A stretch of 64,000 bases of DNA from Paenibacillus apiarius (GCF_017052585.1 NZ_JAFFHZ010000001.1:2365001-2429000); one strand, 5' to 3'; counted from the first letter of the stretch, positions 19,905 through 30,018 are shown. Program-made: numbers and translations. Notes: generated from the letters alone by a model not told the origin.

Positions 19905-20753
19905 ATGAAAAAATTGAAGCGCAGCGCTCGTCTGGTCGAAATGACACAATATCTCATGTCTAATCCGCATAAGCTCATCCCTCTCACAACATTCGCTGAA
20001 CGGTATGGGGCCGCCAAGTCTTCCATCAGCGAAGATTTGGCTATTATTAAGGAAGTGTGCGAGACGGAAGGAACAGGCGAATTGCTCACGCTGGCTGGAG
20101 CGGCTGGCGGGGTGAAATATATCCCGAAATGCGGCCCTGATAAGGCTTTGCCTGTTATTGAGTCGTTATGCACAGCAATGGAGCAACCCGATCGGATGCT
20201 TCCAGGCGGCTACTTTTATATTACGGATATATTAGGACAACCTGGACTGATGAACGATGTTGGCCGGATGTTTGCATCGGCTTTTGCTGGACGTGATATC
20301 GATGTGGTCATGACGGTGGAGACGAAAGGGATACCAATTGCATATGCTACGGCAGCCCACCTTAATTTGCCGGTTGTATTAGTTCGCCGCGACCATGTCG
20401 TAACGGAAGGTTCAGCGGTCAGCATTAACTACGTGTCTGGCTCCCAGAAGAGCATTCATACGATGACGCTGGCGCGGCGGGCTTTGAAGGAACGTTCGCG
20501 TGTCCTTATTGTGGACGATTTTATGCGGGCTGGCGGTACCGTGCACGGCATGGTGGATTTGCTGCACGAATTCGACGCTACCGTAGCGGGAGTCGGCGTG
20601 CTGGTAGAGTCGGAAGACGTGTTGAAAGAGGAGCGCTTGCTGACTGATTACGTCTCTTTGATTCGCGTGTCCGCGTCGGAGCCGCGATCACGTCAGTTGA
20701 TAGTGAAACCAGGGAACTATTTTGATAATCATGAAGTCATGATCGAACGATAA
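19905..20753 (+). CDS. purR: purine operon repressor
   Basis: PurR represses purine synthesis genes and is relieved by PRPP. The 282-residue protein has an N-terminal winged helix (about 1-75) and a phosphoribosyltransferase-like domain with the PRPP loop VLIVDDFMRAGGT (about 200-212). The ATG at 19905 follows GAGGAG; an ATG at 19839 is upstream within promoter sequence. ridA follows after 24 nt, as in B. subtilis, and a PRPP synthetase gene (prs) lies further downstream. Confidence 0.95.
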   Translation: MKKLKRSARLVEMTQYLMSNPHKLIPLTTFAERYGAAKSSISEDLAIIKEVCETEGTGELLTLAGAAGGVKYIPKCGPDKALPVIESLCTAMEQPDRMLPGGYFYITDILGQPGLMNDVGRMFASAFAGRDIDVVMTVETKGIPIAYATAAHLNLPVVLVRRDHVVTEGSAVSINYVSGSQKSIHTMTLARRALKERSRVLIVDDFMRAGGTVHGMVDLLHEFDATVAGVGVLVESEDVLKEERLLTDYVSLIRVSASEPRSRQLIVKPGNYFDNHEVMIER

Positions 20754-20777
20754 GCATCACCAAGAGGAGGTCTTTCT

Positions 20778-21161
20778 ATGTCTAATGCATTAGAAATGAT
20801 TGCGACAACCGAGGCGCCGGCTGCCATAGGTCCGTATTCCCAAGCAGTCAAATGGGGCGATCTCGTATTTACCTCCGGTCAAATCGCACTGACTCCAGAA
20901 GGTCAGTTGACGGAGGGCGGCGTCGAGGAACAAACGCACCAAGTATTCCGCAATTTGCAGGCCGTTTTGAAAGAAGCGGGCACTTCTTTGGATAATGTGA
21001 TAAAAGCCACTGTGTTTCTAAAAGATATGAATCAGTTCGCACAAGTCAACGCCATCTATGAATCGTACTTCGGTTCCCATAAGCCAGCACGCTCCACGGT
21101 TGAAGTAGCGCGGCTTCCCAAAGATGTGTTTGTCGAAATTGAACTCATTGCAGCGATATAA
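20778..21161 (+). CDS. ridA: RidA family 2-iminobutanoate/2-iminopropanoate deaminase
   Basis: A 127-residue YjgF/YER057c/UK114 protein. RidA hydrolyses reactive enamine/imine intermediates made by PLP enzymes. The family motifs are [12 protein letters not shown] near the N-terminus, VFTSGQIAL, and [15 protein letters not shown] with the conserved Arg near residue 107. AAGAGGAGGT precedes the ATG. It is B. subtilis YabJ by position, probably co-transcribed with purR. Confidence 0.94.
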   Translation: MSNALEMIATTEAPAAIGPYSQAVKWGDLVFTSGQIALTPEGQLTEGGVEEQTHQVFRNLQAVLKEAGTSLDNVIKATVFLKDMNQFAQVNAIYESYFGSHKPARSTVEVARLPKDVFVEIELIAAI

Positions 21162-21232
21162 ATCGAAGCTTGTCGAAATGGCTAAAGAAGGTTAAAAAAA
21201 TTCAAAAAAAGTTTGTTTCTTGGCAAATTTAA

Positions 21233-21261
21233 GAAGGATTTTAGTTGCGCGTGTGGAATTA
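21233..21261 (+). promoter_or_regulatory. sigma-H promoter of spoVG
   Basis: GAAGGATTT, 11 nt, GTGGAATTA match the sigma-H pattern (RnAGGAwww and RnnGAATww) at every defined position. The start codon of spoVG is 38 nt downstream. Confidence 0.85.
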
Positions 21262-21298
21262 TACACCAAGTCTTGATGGAAAAAGGTGGTGAACACAC

Positions 21299-21583
21299 GT
21301 GCAAATTACTGATGTCAGACTCCGCCGCGTCAACACAGAGGGGAGAATGAAAGCAATCGCTTCGATTACGATCGACAACGAATTTGTTGTCCATGACATC
21401 CGTGTTATCGATGGTAACAACGGCATGTTCGTAGCGATGCCGAGCAAGCGGACGCCAGACGGCGAATTCCGCGACATTGCTCATCCGATTTCATCGGCGA
21501 CACGCGAGAAGATTCAAGCTGCGGTATTGGCTGAATATGAGCGCGCAGCTACGGAAGAGGAAGTTATTGAAGAGGGCGCATAA
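21299..21583 (+). CDS. spoVG: septation protein SpoVG
   Basis: A 94-residue SpoVG protein, starting at GTG after AAAGGTGGTGA. In B. subtilis SpoVG affects asymmetric septation and cortex formation, and homologues bind nucleic acid. The conserved core [19 protein letters not shown] and [21 protein letters not shown] is intact. The sigma-H promoter places it under early stationary control, and AbrB repression is likely by analogy. Confidence 0.96.
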   Translation: MQITDVRLRRVNTEGRMKAIASITIDNEFVVHDIRVIDGNNGMFVAMPSKRTPDGEFRDIAHPISSATREKIQAAVLAEYERAATEEEVIEEGA

Positions 21584-21611
21584 TTTTTTGGTTAATATTG
21601 GGGTTGCAAAG

Positions 21612-21648
21612 AAAGAGAGCCAATCATAGGGGGCTCTCTTTTCTTTTT
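21612..21648 (+). terminator. spoVG terminator
   Basis: Stem AAGAGAGCC/GGGCTCTCTT followed by TTCTTTTTG. Confidence 0.85.
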
Positions 21649-21705
21649 GTTCATAATGAGATATATTCTACTATGGAGTAAAGGGAGAGCAGGAGGTCGA
21701 ACGCT

Positions 21706-23100
21706 TTGAAAAGAATGGCCATTGTGCTTGCTGCTGGACAAGGCAAACGCATGAAGTCGAAGTTGTATAAAGTGCTTCATCCGGTGTGTGGAAAACCGAT
21801 GGTGGGACATGTTCTAGATGCGGTAGAGCGCGTGCAGTGCGAGCGCACAGTCGTTGTCGTGGGACACGGTGCCGAATCAGTTCAAAGCTACCTGGGTCAT
21901 CGCGCGGAATTTGCTTTACAAGCGGAACAACTTGGTACTGGACATGCAGTAAAGCAAGCAAAGGCGCTTCTTGATGGTGAACAGGGCATGACTCTCGTCA
22001 TTTGCGGAGACACGCCGCTAGTGACATCGGAGACGTTGGCACAGTTGATGGAGCTGCACGCGCGTGCACAGGCGTCAGCGACGATTTTGACGGCTGAACT
22101 GGAGGAGCCGACCGGCTATGGCCGGGTTATTCGCGGCATGGATGGTTCGGTCTTGAAAATCGTTGAGCAGAAAGATTGCACGCCGCAAGAGCAGTCGGTG
22201 AAGGAGATTAATACGGGGACTTACTGCTTTGATAACGCAAAGCTGTTTGCGGCGCTGGAGCAGGTTACAAACCATAACGCCCAGCAAGAGTATTATTTGA
22301 CTGACGTTATCGGCATTATGAAAGCGCAAGGAGAAACCGTACAAGCTTTTTGTACGGGTGATATCGGCGAGTCGATCGGCGTAAATGACCGATTGGCGCT
22401 GTCGGAGGCAGAGCGCTTGATGCGGGAGCGGATCAACAAACGCCATATGTTAAATGGTGTTACTATTATCGACCCTGCGCAGACGTATATCGAAGCGGAC
22501 GTCGAGATCGGACCGGATACGGTGCTTGAACCCGGAACGAGTCTGAAAGGACGTGCGACCATCGGAGCGGATTGCGTGATTGGACCGAATACGGAAATTA
22601 CCGATTCCTTCGTAGGCGAGCGTGTGCATATTAAGCAATCAGTGGTGCAGGAAGCCGTTATCGGCAGCGATAGCAGCGTAGGCCCGTTTGCGTATTTGCG
22701 CCCGGGTGCGCGCCTTGGCGAACACGTCAAGGTTGGCGATTTCGTTGAGATTAAAAATGCCTCTCTGGACGATCATACGAAAGTTTCGCATCTAAGTTAT
22801 ATTGGCGATGCGAAAGTAGGCAAGAATGTAAATATTGGGTGTGGGGCGATTACGGTCAATTATGACGGATATAATAAATCCGTTACGGAAATCGGCGACG
22901 ATGCGTTTATCGGCAGCAATGTCAATCTCATCGCACCGATCAACGTGGGCAATGGAGCCTATGTCGTTGCAGGTTCAACGATTACACACCATGTTTCAGA
23001 TAATGAATTGGCGATTGCCCGTGAACGTCAGGTGAACAAGCCGGGCTACGCGGATAAGATCCGCGCCCGTGCTAAAGCAAAGAAAGAACGGGAATCGTAA
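21706..23100 (+). CDS. glmU: bifunctional UDP-N-acetylglucosamine pyrophosphorylase / glucosamine-1-phosphate acetyltransferase
   Basis: Makes UDP-GlcNAc for peptidoglycan and teichoic acid synthesis. The 464-residue protein has an N-terminal nucleotidyltransferase domain (LAAGQGKRMKSKL at about 8-20) and a C-terminal left-handed beta-helix of hexapeptide repeats from about residue 255. The acetyltransferase signature PFAYLRPGA is present. The TTG start at 21706 has AGGAGG 9 nt upstream. Confidence 0.96.
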   Translation: MKRMAIVLAAGQGKRMKSKLYKVLHPVCGKPMVGHVLDAVERVQCERTVVVVGHGAESVQSYLGHRAEFALQAEQLGTGHAVKQAKALLDGEQGMTLVICGDTPLVTSETLAQLMELHARAQASATILTAELEEPTGYGRVIRGMDGSVLKIVEQKDCTPQEQSVKEINTGTYCFDNAKLFAALEQVTNHNAQQEYYLTDVIGIMKAQGETVQAFCTGDIGESIGVNDRLALSEAERLMRERINKRHMLNGVTIIDPAQTYIEADVEIGPDTVLEPGTSLKGRATIGADCVIGPNTEITDSFVGERVHIKQSVVQEAVIGSDSSVGPFAYLRPGARLGEHVKVGDFVEIKNASLDDHTKVSHLSYIGDAKVGKNVNIGCGAITVNYDGYNKSVTEIGDDAFIGSNVNLIAPINVGNGAYVVAGSTITHHVSDNELAIARERQVNKPGYADKIRARAKAKKERES

Positions 23101-23251
23101 GCAATATAGTTGCGTCATCGCTTAATTATGGTTTAGCATGTAGATGAGAGCCTTTAAAGTTGAGACCATTAACGGATAAGCTAAGCAACACCATTAACGG
23201 ACATTATTAAATAACGATGAACAAGAACCGGCACGGAGGGTTTTTAATATC

Positions 23252-24205
23252 ATGACTTATTGTGATTCCAAGTTGAAAATTTTCACTTGTAACTCCAATC
23301 CTAATTTGGCGAACCAGATTGCAGAATACATCGGTATTCCGATGGGCGATGCAGAAACGAAGAGCTTTAGCGATGGAGAAATTCAAGTTAAGTTGTCTGA
23401 AAGTGTACGCGGTTGCGATGTCTATGTCGTACAATCGACCTGCTATCCGGTAAACGACAACTTGATGGAGTTGCTCGTAATGGTGGACGCATTAAAGCGT
23501 GCATCGGCAAAGAGCATTAACGTTGTCATTCCTTACTATGGCTACGCTCGCCAAGATCGCAAAGCTCGTTCGCGCGATCCTATTACGGCGAAGCTTGTGG
23601 CGAATCTGATCGAAACAGCAGGTGCGCATCGTGTTATTACAATGGATTTGCATGCGACGCAAATTCAAGGTTTCTTTGATATTCCAGTGGATCATATGCT
23701 TGGCGTCCCGATTTTGGCGCAGTATTTCCGCTCGAAGCAATTAGAAAATGTTGTCGTCGTATCGCCTGATCATGGCGGTGTCGTACGCGCCCGCAAATTG
23801 GCTGATTTCTTGAACGCGCCGCTTGCGATTATCGACAAGCGCCGTCCAGAGCCGAACGTCAGTGAAGTCATGAACATCATCGGGGATATCAAGGGCAAGA
23901 CTGCCATCATTATCGATGACATTATCGATACGGCAGGAACGATTGTCCTTGGGGCGAATGCGTTGGTCAAAGCTGGAGTGAAAGACGTCTATGCTTGCTG
24001 CACGCATCCGGTTCTGTCCGGTCCTGCGATGGATCGTTTGGAGCAGTCTCCGTTCAAAGAAGTGATCGTTACAGATACGATCCCGATCAAGCATGAAAAC
24101 CCGTCCAGCAAGCTGCATGTGCTGTCGGTTGCACCGTTAATGGGTGAAGCGATCATTCGCGTTCACGAAGAATTATCGATTAGTAAATTGTTCGAAATTG
24201 AATAA
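23252..24205 (+). CDS. prs: ribose-phosphate pyrophosphokinase
   Basis: Makes PRPP from ribose-5-phosphate and ATP for purine, pyrimidine, NAD, His and Trp synthesis. The 317-residue protein has the PRPP-synthetase signature [11 protein letters not shown] and the PRPP loop [10 protein letters not shown]. It is preceded by GGAGGG and a 150-nt gap after glmU. PurR, Hpt and the nad genes in this window use or sense PRPP. ctc, which follows prs in B. subtilis, is absent. Confidence 0.97.
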   Translation: MTYCDSKLKIFTCNSNPNLANQIAEYIGIPMGDAETKSFSDGEIQVKLSESVRGCDVYVVQSTCYPVNDNLMELLVMVDALKRASAKSINVVIPYYGYARQDRKARSRDPITAKLVANLIETAGAHRVITMDLHATQIQGFFDIPVDHMLGVPILAQYFRSKQLENVVVVSPDHGGVVRARKLADFLNAPLAIIDKRRPEPNVSEVMNIIGDIKGKTAIIIDDIIDTAGTIVLGANALVKAGVKDVYACCTHPVLSGPAMDRLEQSPFKEVIVTDTIPIKHENPSSKLHVLSVAPLMGEAIIRVHEELSISKLFEIE

Positions 24206-24261
24206 GGGCGCCAGCTCTTATGGAATTGTGAAGATGCAAGCAGAAGCAGTATAGTTGAACG

Positions 24262-24299
24262 AGGGTTACGTCTTTGGCTGCGGCCGAAGAAGTAACCCT
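24262..24299 (+). other. stem-loop in the prs-pth gap
   Basis: AGGGTTAC..TCTT.GGC-TGCG-GCC.AAGA.GTAACCCT makes a long interrupted stem ending 12 nt before the pth Shine-Dalgarno. There is no T-run, so it is not a standard terminator. It could be an attenuator, a processing site or a protein-binding site. Confidence 0.5.
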
Positions 24300-24326
24300 T
24301 ATCGGCATTTGAAAGGAGGAGCAGTC

Positions 24327-24887
24327 TTGAAATGGATTGTAGGTCTCGGGAATCCGGGAATGAAATATGCTTCGACGCGCCACAATATTGGCTTTATGGC
24401 CATAGATGAGCTCTCGAATCGCTTTGGCATCGACATACGGGAGAGCAAATGCAAGGCGTTAATCGGCGAAGGCCGGGTCGGCACAGAGAAGGTAGCTCTT
24501 ATCAAACCGATGACATTCATGAACTTATCGGGTGAAGCCGTGCGTGCCTATATGGATTACTATAAAGCGGACATCGAAGATTTCATCGTTTTGTATGACG
24601 ATATGGATACGGAGCTAGGCAAAGTGCGCTTGCGGTATCAAGGCAGTGCCGGGGGGCATAACGGCATCAAATCCATTATTCAGCATCTCGGGACACAATC
24701 TTTCAACCGGGTGCGGATGGGCATTTCCCGGCCGGAGCCAGGACGTGAAATCGTTGACTACGTGTTGTCAGGGTTTGCAAAAAAAGATCAGGACACGCTC
24801 CAGCAGACGGTGGACAAGACATGCGACGCAGTTGAGTATGCGTTAACGCATACGTTTGATCAAACGATGGCGAAATTTAACGGCTAA
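24327..24887 (+). CDS. pth: peptidyl-tRNA hydrolase
   Basis: Releases tRNA from stalled peptidyl-tRNA. The 186-residue protein begins WIVGLGNPG, has the catalytic histidine in TRHNIGFM, the aspartate in YDDMD, and GSAGGHNGIKSI. The TTG at 24327 follows AAAGGAGGA; an ATG at 24255 would place the start inside the upstream stem-loop. B. subtilis calls this gene spoVC. Confidence 0.96.
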   Translation: MKWIVGLGNPGMKYASTRHNIGFMAIDELSNRFGIDIRESKCKALIGEGRVGTEKVALIKPMTFMNLSGEAVRAYMDYYKADIEDFIVLYDDMDTELGKVRLRYQGSAGGHNGIKSIIQHLGTQSFNRVRMGISRPEPGREIVDYVLSGFAKKDQDTLQQTVDKTCDAVEYALTHTFDQTMAKFNG

Positions 24888-24889
24888 TA

Positions 24890-24919
24890 GGCTAATTTGC
24901 TTTCATTAGGGACATACTA
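24890..24919 (+). promoter_or_regulatory. candidate forespore promoter of fin
   Basis: A clear CATACTA -10 with GG before it, preceded 18 nt upstream by a weak -35 (GGCTA). It starts in the last bases after pth. B. subtilis fin is sigma-F dependent. Confidence 0.45.
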
Positions 24920-24951
24920 AACGGTATATTCCCTGAATTGGAGGCATATAG

Positions 24952-25182
24952 ATGTCTGTGAACTATGTCTGCAAACATTGTCATACGTTAATTGGGCGCA
25001 TTGAAGGAAGCGGCATTGATGAAACCCGGCTGGGCTTTCATCAGCTAACGCCAGAGGAGCGCCATCAATATATATTGGTTCATTCCAATGGAGACGTAAC
25101 GGTGCGGATGACTTGCGATTATTGTACGGAAGCGATACAAATGCACCCCGAATTGTCGCTGCTGCCATCGCCTTTGCAATGA
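24952..25182 (+). CDS. fin: anti-sigma-F factor Fin
   Basis: A 76-residue protein with two CxxC pairs (CKHC and CDYC) that form a predicted zinc site. In B. subtilis Fin (YabK) inhibits sigma-F RNA polymerase so that sigma-G can take over in the forespore. GGAGG precedes the ATG. Its position between pth and mfd is the conserved one, and Gin at the other end of the window acts at the same sigma-F/sigma-G switch. Confidence 0.93.
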   Translation: MSVNYVCKHCHTLIGRIEGSGIDETRLGFHQLTPEERHQYILVHSNGDVTVRMTCDYCTEAIQMHPELSLLPSPLQ

Positions 25183-25207
25183 CGGCTTGATATACGGAAC
25201 ATACGTC

Positions 25208-25237
25208 AGCCTTGGCTTGTTTGCCGAGGCTTATTTT
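25208..25237 (+). terminator. fin terminator
   Basis: Stem AGCCTTGGC/GCCGAGGCT with TTGTTT loop, followed by TATTTT. Confidence 0.7.
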
Positions 25238-25409
25238 GAATGAGCACTAAATCTAGCAGAACCCGTTCTTCCTTGTAGGGTTTAGGCGGCACGGTCCGTT
25301 TATACTTGGAAGCACGCGCGTAATATGTTGAAGGGCGAGAGGACTTCTCACTTTCGGACCTGAAACTAGCATACCGTAATTTTTTGGGTGAGAAAGAGGT
25401 GCCTGTCCT

Positions 25410-28400
25410 TTGTTAAATGCACTCATGCAAGCATTATCCGAAGAACGCGATATTGAATCCATTGCTGCCGGCATTCGCGCGGGAATGAAGGAACAATTAG
25501 TGTCCGGCATGTCAGGTTCGGCACGCCAAGTAATGATGGCCGCGCTCCATAAGCAGTTGGAACGGCCGGTGCTCGTGGTAACGCATAATATGTTTTCCGC
25601 GCAGAAGGTAGCGGAGGATTTGCAGGAGTGTCTCTCTTCAGACGAAGTGCTGCTCTATCCGGCGAACGAGCTGGTGGCTGCGGAAGCGGCCATCTCGAGT
25701 CCCGAGGTGAATGCGCAACGAATTGAAGTGCTGACACGCTCTGCCCAAGGCTTTCGCGGAATTGTCGTCACGCCGTATGCTGGATTGCGGCGGTTTTTGC
25801 CTGCCCGCGAAGTGATGGCTCAAGCGACTGTGTCGTTGACGCTAGGTGATGTGCTCCCGCTGGAGAAATTTTTGGACCAGATGGTGTCTCTCGGATACGA
25901 GCGGACCGAACGGGTAGAAACGAAAGGGGAAATGAGCGTACGCGGCGGCATCGTCGATATCTATCCGCTCACTTCGCCATTCCCGTACCGGATTGAGTGG
26001 TTTGACGATGAAGTCGACTCGATTCGATCGTTCGATCCGCACGATCAACGTTCTATGGAGAAGCTGAAGCAGTTGACGATCACGCCAAGCCAAGACTTGA
26101 TTGCGGATAAGACACGCTTCGGCCAAGCGGCTGAAGCGGCATCGTCACGTCTGGAAGACCAACTATCGAAGATGGCCGATCGGCAGGTAAAGGATAAGCT
26201 GGAGCAAGAAATCGGCTATGAAATCGAACGATTGCGCGGTTCCGTCTACTTCAAAGAAATGTATAAGTATGTGTCAGTGCTCTATCCGGAGCAGCACACA
26301 TTGTACGATTATATGCCGCAGGACACGCTTCTTATTATGGATGAGCCTGCGCGCGTCATGGAGACGGCGAAGCAATTGGATCGCGACGAAATGGAATGGA
26401 GCACGCACCTGCTGCAGAACGGCAAGACGCTGCCATCGCTCCAGCTTGGACTGAATGCAGATGATACGCTTGCCAAGCGTCCGTTCCAAACCGTCTTCAT
26501 GGCGTTGTTTTTAAGACAGGTGCCGCATACGCAGCCGCAAAATATCGTTAACGTCATGTGCCGCACGATGCAGAACTTCCACGGTCAGATGAACGTGCTC
26601 AAGGCGGAAATGGAACGGTGGAAGAAGACCGGCGCCAACGTCATCATGCTTGCGAACGGAGACGAACGCGCGGATCGCATCCGGCGCGTGCTGCAGGATT
26701 ATCAGATCCCCGAGCCGACCATTCTAAAGGGGAACTTGCAAAGCGGCTTCGAATTGCCGTCTGTCCATCTAGTCGTCATTACCGAAGGCGAAATGTTCTC
26801 GCAGAAGCAGCGCAAGGCGCGGCGGACGGAGCAGAGCGCGAAGATGGACAACGCGGAACGAATCCGCAGCTATACGGAGCTCAAAGTAGGAGATTACGTC
26901 GTTCATCAGAACCACGGGATCGGTAAATATATCGGCATCGGCACGTTGGAGATCAACGGCATTCATAAAGATTATTTGCATATCCTGTATGCCGGCGGAG
27001 ACAAACTGTCCGTTCCGGTCGATCAGCTCCATCTTATTCAGCGCTACGTCAGCTCGGAGGAAAAGGAGCCGAAGGTTTATAAGCTGGGCGGTACGGAATG
27101 GACAAAGGTCAAGAATAAAGTCCGCTCATCGGTTAAAGATATTGCGGACGATCTCATTAAGCTGTATGCCGCAAGACAAGCTTCTTCAGGCTATGCCTTT
27201 GAGAAGGATACGCCGGAGCAGCGCGAATTTGAAGAAATGTTCCCTTACGATGAGACGCGCGACCAGCTTCGCACCATCGAGGAGATTAAAAAAGATATGG
27301 AGATGCCTCGCCCGATGGATCGCCTGCTCTGCGGGGACGTTGGATACGGCAAGACGGAGGTCGCGGTGCGCGCTGCCTTTAAAGCGGCGATTGAGGGCAA
27401 GCAGGTTGCGATTTTGGTGCCCACCACCATTTTGGCGCAGCAGCATTATGAAACGTTCCGGGAACGCTTTGCCGAATATCCATTCAACATTCAAGTAATG
27501 AGCCGATTCCGCTCGCGCAAGGAACAGAATGAGACGATTAAAGGCCTGAAGACAGGCGTTGTTGATATTGTTATCGGCACTCACCGTTTGCTCTCGCAGG
27601 ATGTCGTTTTCAAAGATTTGGGCATGCTGATCGTTGATGAGGAGCAGCGCTTCGGCGTCACCCATAAGGAGAAGCTGAAGCGGCTCAAGATGAACGTGGA
27701 CGTGCTGACGCTAACTGCAACGCCGATTCCGCGTACGCTTCATATGTCCATGCTGGGCGTGCGGGATCTATCGGTTATCGAGACACCGCCTGAGAACCGG
27801 TTCCCGGTTCAGACCTATGTGCTCGAGTATAGCGATGCGCTCGTGCGGGAGGCGATTGAACGGGAACTTGCGCGGAATGGCCAAGTATATTTCCTGTTCA
27901 ATCGCGTTCAGGGGATTCACCAAATGGCAGACCATATCAAGATGCTCGTGCCGGAGGCCCGGGTGACGGTCAGTCACGGTCAAATGTCGGAGCAGGAGCT
28001 GGAGAAGACCATTTTGGATTTTCTCGACGGAGAGTACGATGTGCTCGTCAGCACGAGCATTATCGAGACGGGCGTGGACATACCGAACGTGAACACGCTC
28101 ATCGTGCATGATGCGGACAAGATGGGCTTGTCCCAGCTGTACCAGCTGCGCGGCCGTGTCGGGCGTTCGAACCGGATTGCATACGCGTACTTTACGTATC
28201 AACGGGATAAAGTATTAAACGAGGTTGCGGAGAAAAGGCTGCAGGCAATTAAGGAATTTACGGAGCTCGGTTCCGGCTTCAAAATCGCGATGAGGGATTT
28301 GTCCATCCGTGGAGCGGGGAATCTGCTCGGCGCGGAGCAGCACGGCTTCATCGCCTCGGTCGGGTTCGACTTATACTCACAAATGCTTGGAGATGAAATA

Positions 28401-28940
28401 AACAAGCGGAAAGCCGAGCTGGATGGCATCGCAATCGAGGAACAGCAGGAGCTCTCTACGCTTATCGATTTGAACATCGACGCCTATTTGCCGCCGAATT
28501 ATATTTATGATAGTATTCAGAAGATTGAGATCTATAAAAAAGTAGCCGGTCTTGCCTCATTAGACGAAGTCGAAGAATTGCGGGATGAACTCATCGATCG
28601 CTTCGGGGAGCCGCCCCTCGCCGTATTGCAGCTGCTTGCCGTTGCCCGGCTGAAGCTGTATGCGAAGCAGTATGGATTGGAATCCATTGTGCAACGCGGG
28701 GATGCGGTCACCTTAAAGGTCCACCCTTCGGCTGAACCGTGGTTAGACCGTAAGAAATTGGCTGCCATCGCCACTAGCATTGATCGACGTATTGCAGTAG
28801 ACCGGAATACGCATGGCATCGTAAAAGTGAACGCGCGTGGAATGGACGCAATGCAGCTGTTGATGAAGCTTGAGCAATTCATGCAAGAGGCGAAAGATGC
28901 GATCAAATCGAAGGGAGAATTGCAAAATGTTGCAAAATAA
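25410..28940 (+). CDS. mfd: transcription-repair coupling factor
   Basis: The 1176-residue Mfd translocase removes RNA polymerase stalled at DNA lesions and recruits UvrA. Regions seen in order are the N-terminal UvrB-like module, the CarD-type RNA-polymerase-interaction domain (VGDYVVHQNHGIGKYIG, about 490-510), a superfamily 2 helicase core with Walker A GDVGYGKTEVA (about 642) and DEEQ box (about 743), the TRG motif and a C-terminal UvrA-masking domain. It starts at TTG with AAGAGGTG upstream. Confidence 0.97.
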   Translation: MLNALMQALSEERDIESIAAGIRAGMKEQLVSGMSGSARQVMMAALHKQLERPVLVVTHNMFSAQKVAEDLQECLSSDEVLLYPANELVAAEAAISSPEVNAQRIEVLTRSAQGFRGIVVTPYAGLRRFLPAREVMAQATVSLTLGDVLPLEKFLDQMVSLGYERTERVETKGEMSVRGGIVDIYPLTSPFPYRIEWFDDEVDSIRSFDPHDQRSMEKLKQLTITPSQDLIADKTRFGQAAEAASSRLEDQLSKMADRQVKDKLEQEIGYEIERLRGSVYFKEMYKYVSVLYPEQHTLYDYMPQDTLLIMDEPARVMETAKQLDRDEMEWSTHLLQNGKTLPSLQLGLNADDTLAKRPFQTVFMALFLRQVPHTQPQNIVNVMCRTMQNFHGQMNVLKAEMERWKKTGANVIMLANGDERADRIRRVLQDYQIPEPTILKGNLQSGFELPSVHLVVITEGEMFSQKQRKARRTEQSAKMDNAERIRSYTELKVGDYVVHQNHGIGKYIGIGTLEINGIHKDYLHILYAGGDKLSVPVDQLHLIQRYVSSEEKEPKVYKLGGTEWTKVKNKVRSSVKDIADDLIKLYAARQASSGYAFEKDTPEQREFEEMFPYDETRDQLRTIEEIKKDMEMPRPMDRLLCGDVGYGKTEVAVRAAFKAAIEGKQVAILVPTTILAQQHYETFRERFAEYPFNIQVMSRFRSRKEQNETIKGLKTGVVDIVIGTHRLLSQDVVFKDLGMLIVDEEQRFGVTHKEKLKRLKMNVDVLTLTATPIPRTLHMSMLGVRDLSVIETPPENRFPVQTYVLEYSDALVREAIERELARNGQVYFLFNRVQGIHQMADHIKMLVPEARVTVSHGQMSEQELEKTILDFLDGEYDVLVSTSIIETGVDIPNVNTLIVHDADKMGLSQLYQLRGRVGRSNRIAYAYFTYQRDKVLNEVAEKRLQAIKEFTELGSGFKIAMRDLSIRGAGNLLGAEQHGFIASVGFDLYSQMLGDEINKRKAELDGIAIEEQQELSTLIDLNIDAYLPPNYIYDSIQKIEIYKKVAGLASLDEVEELRDELIDRFGEPPLAVLQLLAVARLKLYAKQYGLESIVQRGDAVTLKVHPSAEPWLDRKKLAAIATSIDRRIAVDRNTHGIVKVNARGMDAMQLLMKLEQFMQEAKDAIKSKGELQNVAK

Positions 28941-30018
28941 CAAGACGCGTTCCAAGAAGTGGCTAATGCTTGCATTGTCTGCAGTGCTCGCGCTTTCCGT
29001 ATTGGCGGGCTGCGGCAAGAGCAATGCCGGTTCCGGAGCAGGAACAGCAAATAAAGACGACAGCAAAGTCGTAGCTACGTATGAAGGCGGAGAAATTACA
29101 CAAAAAGAGTTCGACATAGAGTTAAGCAACATGCTGCTGATGTATCCGGAATATGCTCAGCTTATTAATATGGACCAATTCCGCGAATACTTCTTGAAGC
29201 AGCAGGTTGCTTATGAATATCTACAAGGCAAGGCATCCGACAAGTCCAAGACAGAGGGCGAGAAGAAAGCCAAGGAACAGCTGGAGACGATGAAGAAGCA
29301 GCAGGGCTTCAAGGAAGCTTTGACCGAGAAAAAAATAACGGAAGACGACGTCCTGAAGTATATGACGCGCATCCTGACCGTTGTCGTAGACTACAACGAT
29401 AAAGTGACGGAAGACCAATTAAAAGCTCAATTCGAAAAAGACAAAAAGGAAATGACGGTTGCGTCCGTTCGCCATGTTTTGATTGGCTTTAAAGACAAGG
29501 AAGGCAAAGAGCGCAAGAAAGAAGACGCGCTTAAGCGGGCGAAGGAGATTTCTGCCCGCTTGAAGAAAGGCGAGGATTTCGCGAAGCTGGCGAAGGAATA
29601 TTCCGATGACGGAGGCTCCGTAGAGAACGGCGGCTTGTATAAAGATACGCCTGTTGGCAACTGGGTGCCGCAGTTCAAGGAAGCGGCGCTGACGCTGCCG
29701 ATTAACGAAGTGAGCGATCCAGTCGAGACGGATTATGGCTATCATGTCATGCGCGTGGAATCGCGTACCGTGAAGACGTATGACAAGTTGACCGAGGACG
29801 AGAAGACAACGCTGCGCACGCGTGCCGCTTCCGAAATCATGAACGGCTTTATGGAAAAAGATTTGGACAAGCTGATTAAGAAGATTGACTTGCCGAAGAT
29901 GGAAGAAGCGAAGCCAGAAGGCGAGAAGAACGACAAGAAGGAAGACGCGAACAAAGAAACACCGAAGGACACTGGAGCGACAGACAAGAAAGAGGATAAA
30001 ACGGAAGGAACGAAGTAA
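28927..30018 (+). CDS. prsA: PrsA-type foldase lipoprotein, peptidyl-prolyl isomerase
   Basis: A 363-residue lipoprotein. The signal peptide ends in the lipobox LAGC with the lipidated cysteine at residue 29. A SurA-N-like helical region follows, then a parvulin PPIase domain (about residues 185-285, VRHVLIGFKDKEGK to DYGYHVMRVES). The last 45 residues are an almost pure Lys/Glu/Asp tail. PrsA foldases assist exported proteins outside the membrane. The ATG at 28927 overlaps the 3' end of mfd by 14 nt. This gene is not found here in B. subtilis. Confidence 0.9.
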   Translation: MLQNNKTRSKKWLMLALSAVLALSVLAGCGKSNAGSGAGTANKDDSKVVATYEGGEITQKEFDIELSNMLLMYPEYAQLINMDQFREYFLKQQVAYEYLQGKASDKSKTEGEKKAKEQLETMKKQQGFKEALTEKKITEDDVLKYMTRILTVVVDYNDKVTEDQLKAQFEKDKKEMTVASVRHVLIGFKDKEGKERKKEDALKRAKEISARLKKGEDFAKLAKEYSDDGGSVENGGLYKDTPVGNWVPQFKEAALTLPINEVSDPVETDYGYHVMRVESRTVKTYDKLTEDEKTTLRTRAASEIMNGFMEKDLDKLIKKIDLPKMEEAKPEGEKNDKKEDANKETPKDTGATDKKEDKTEGTK

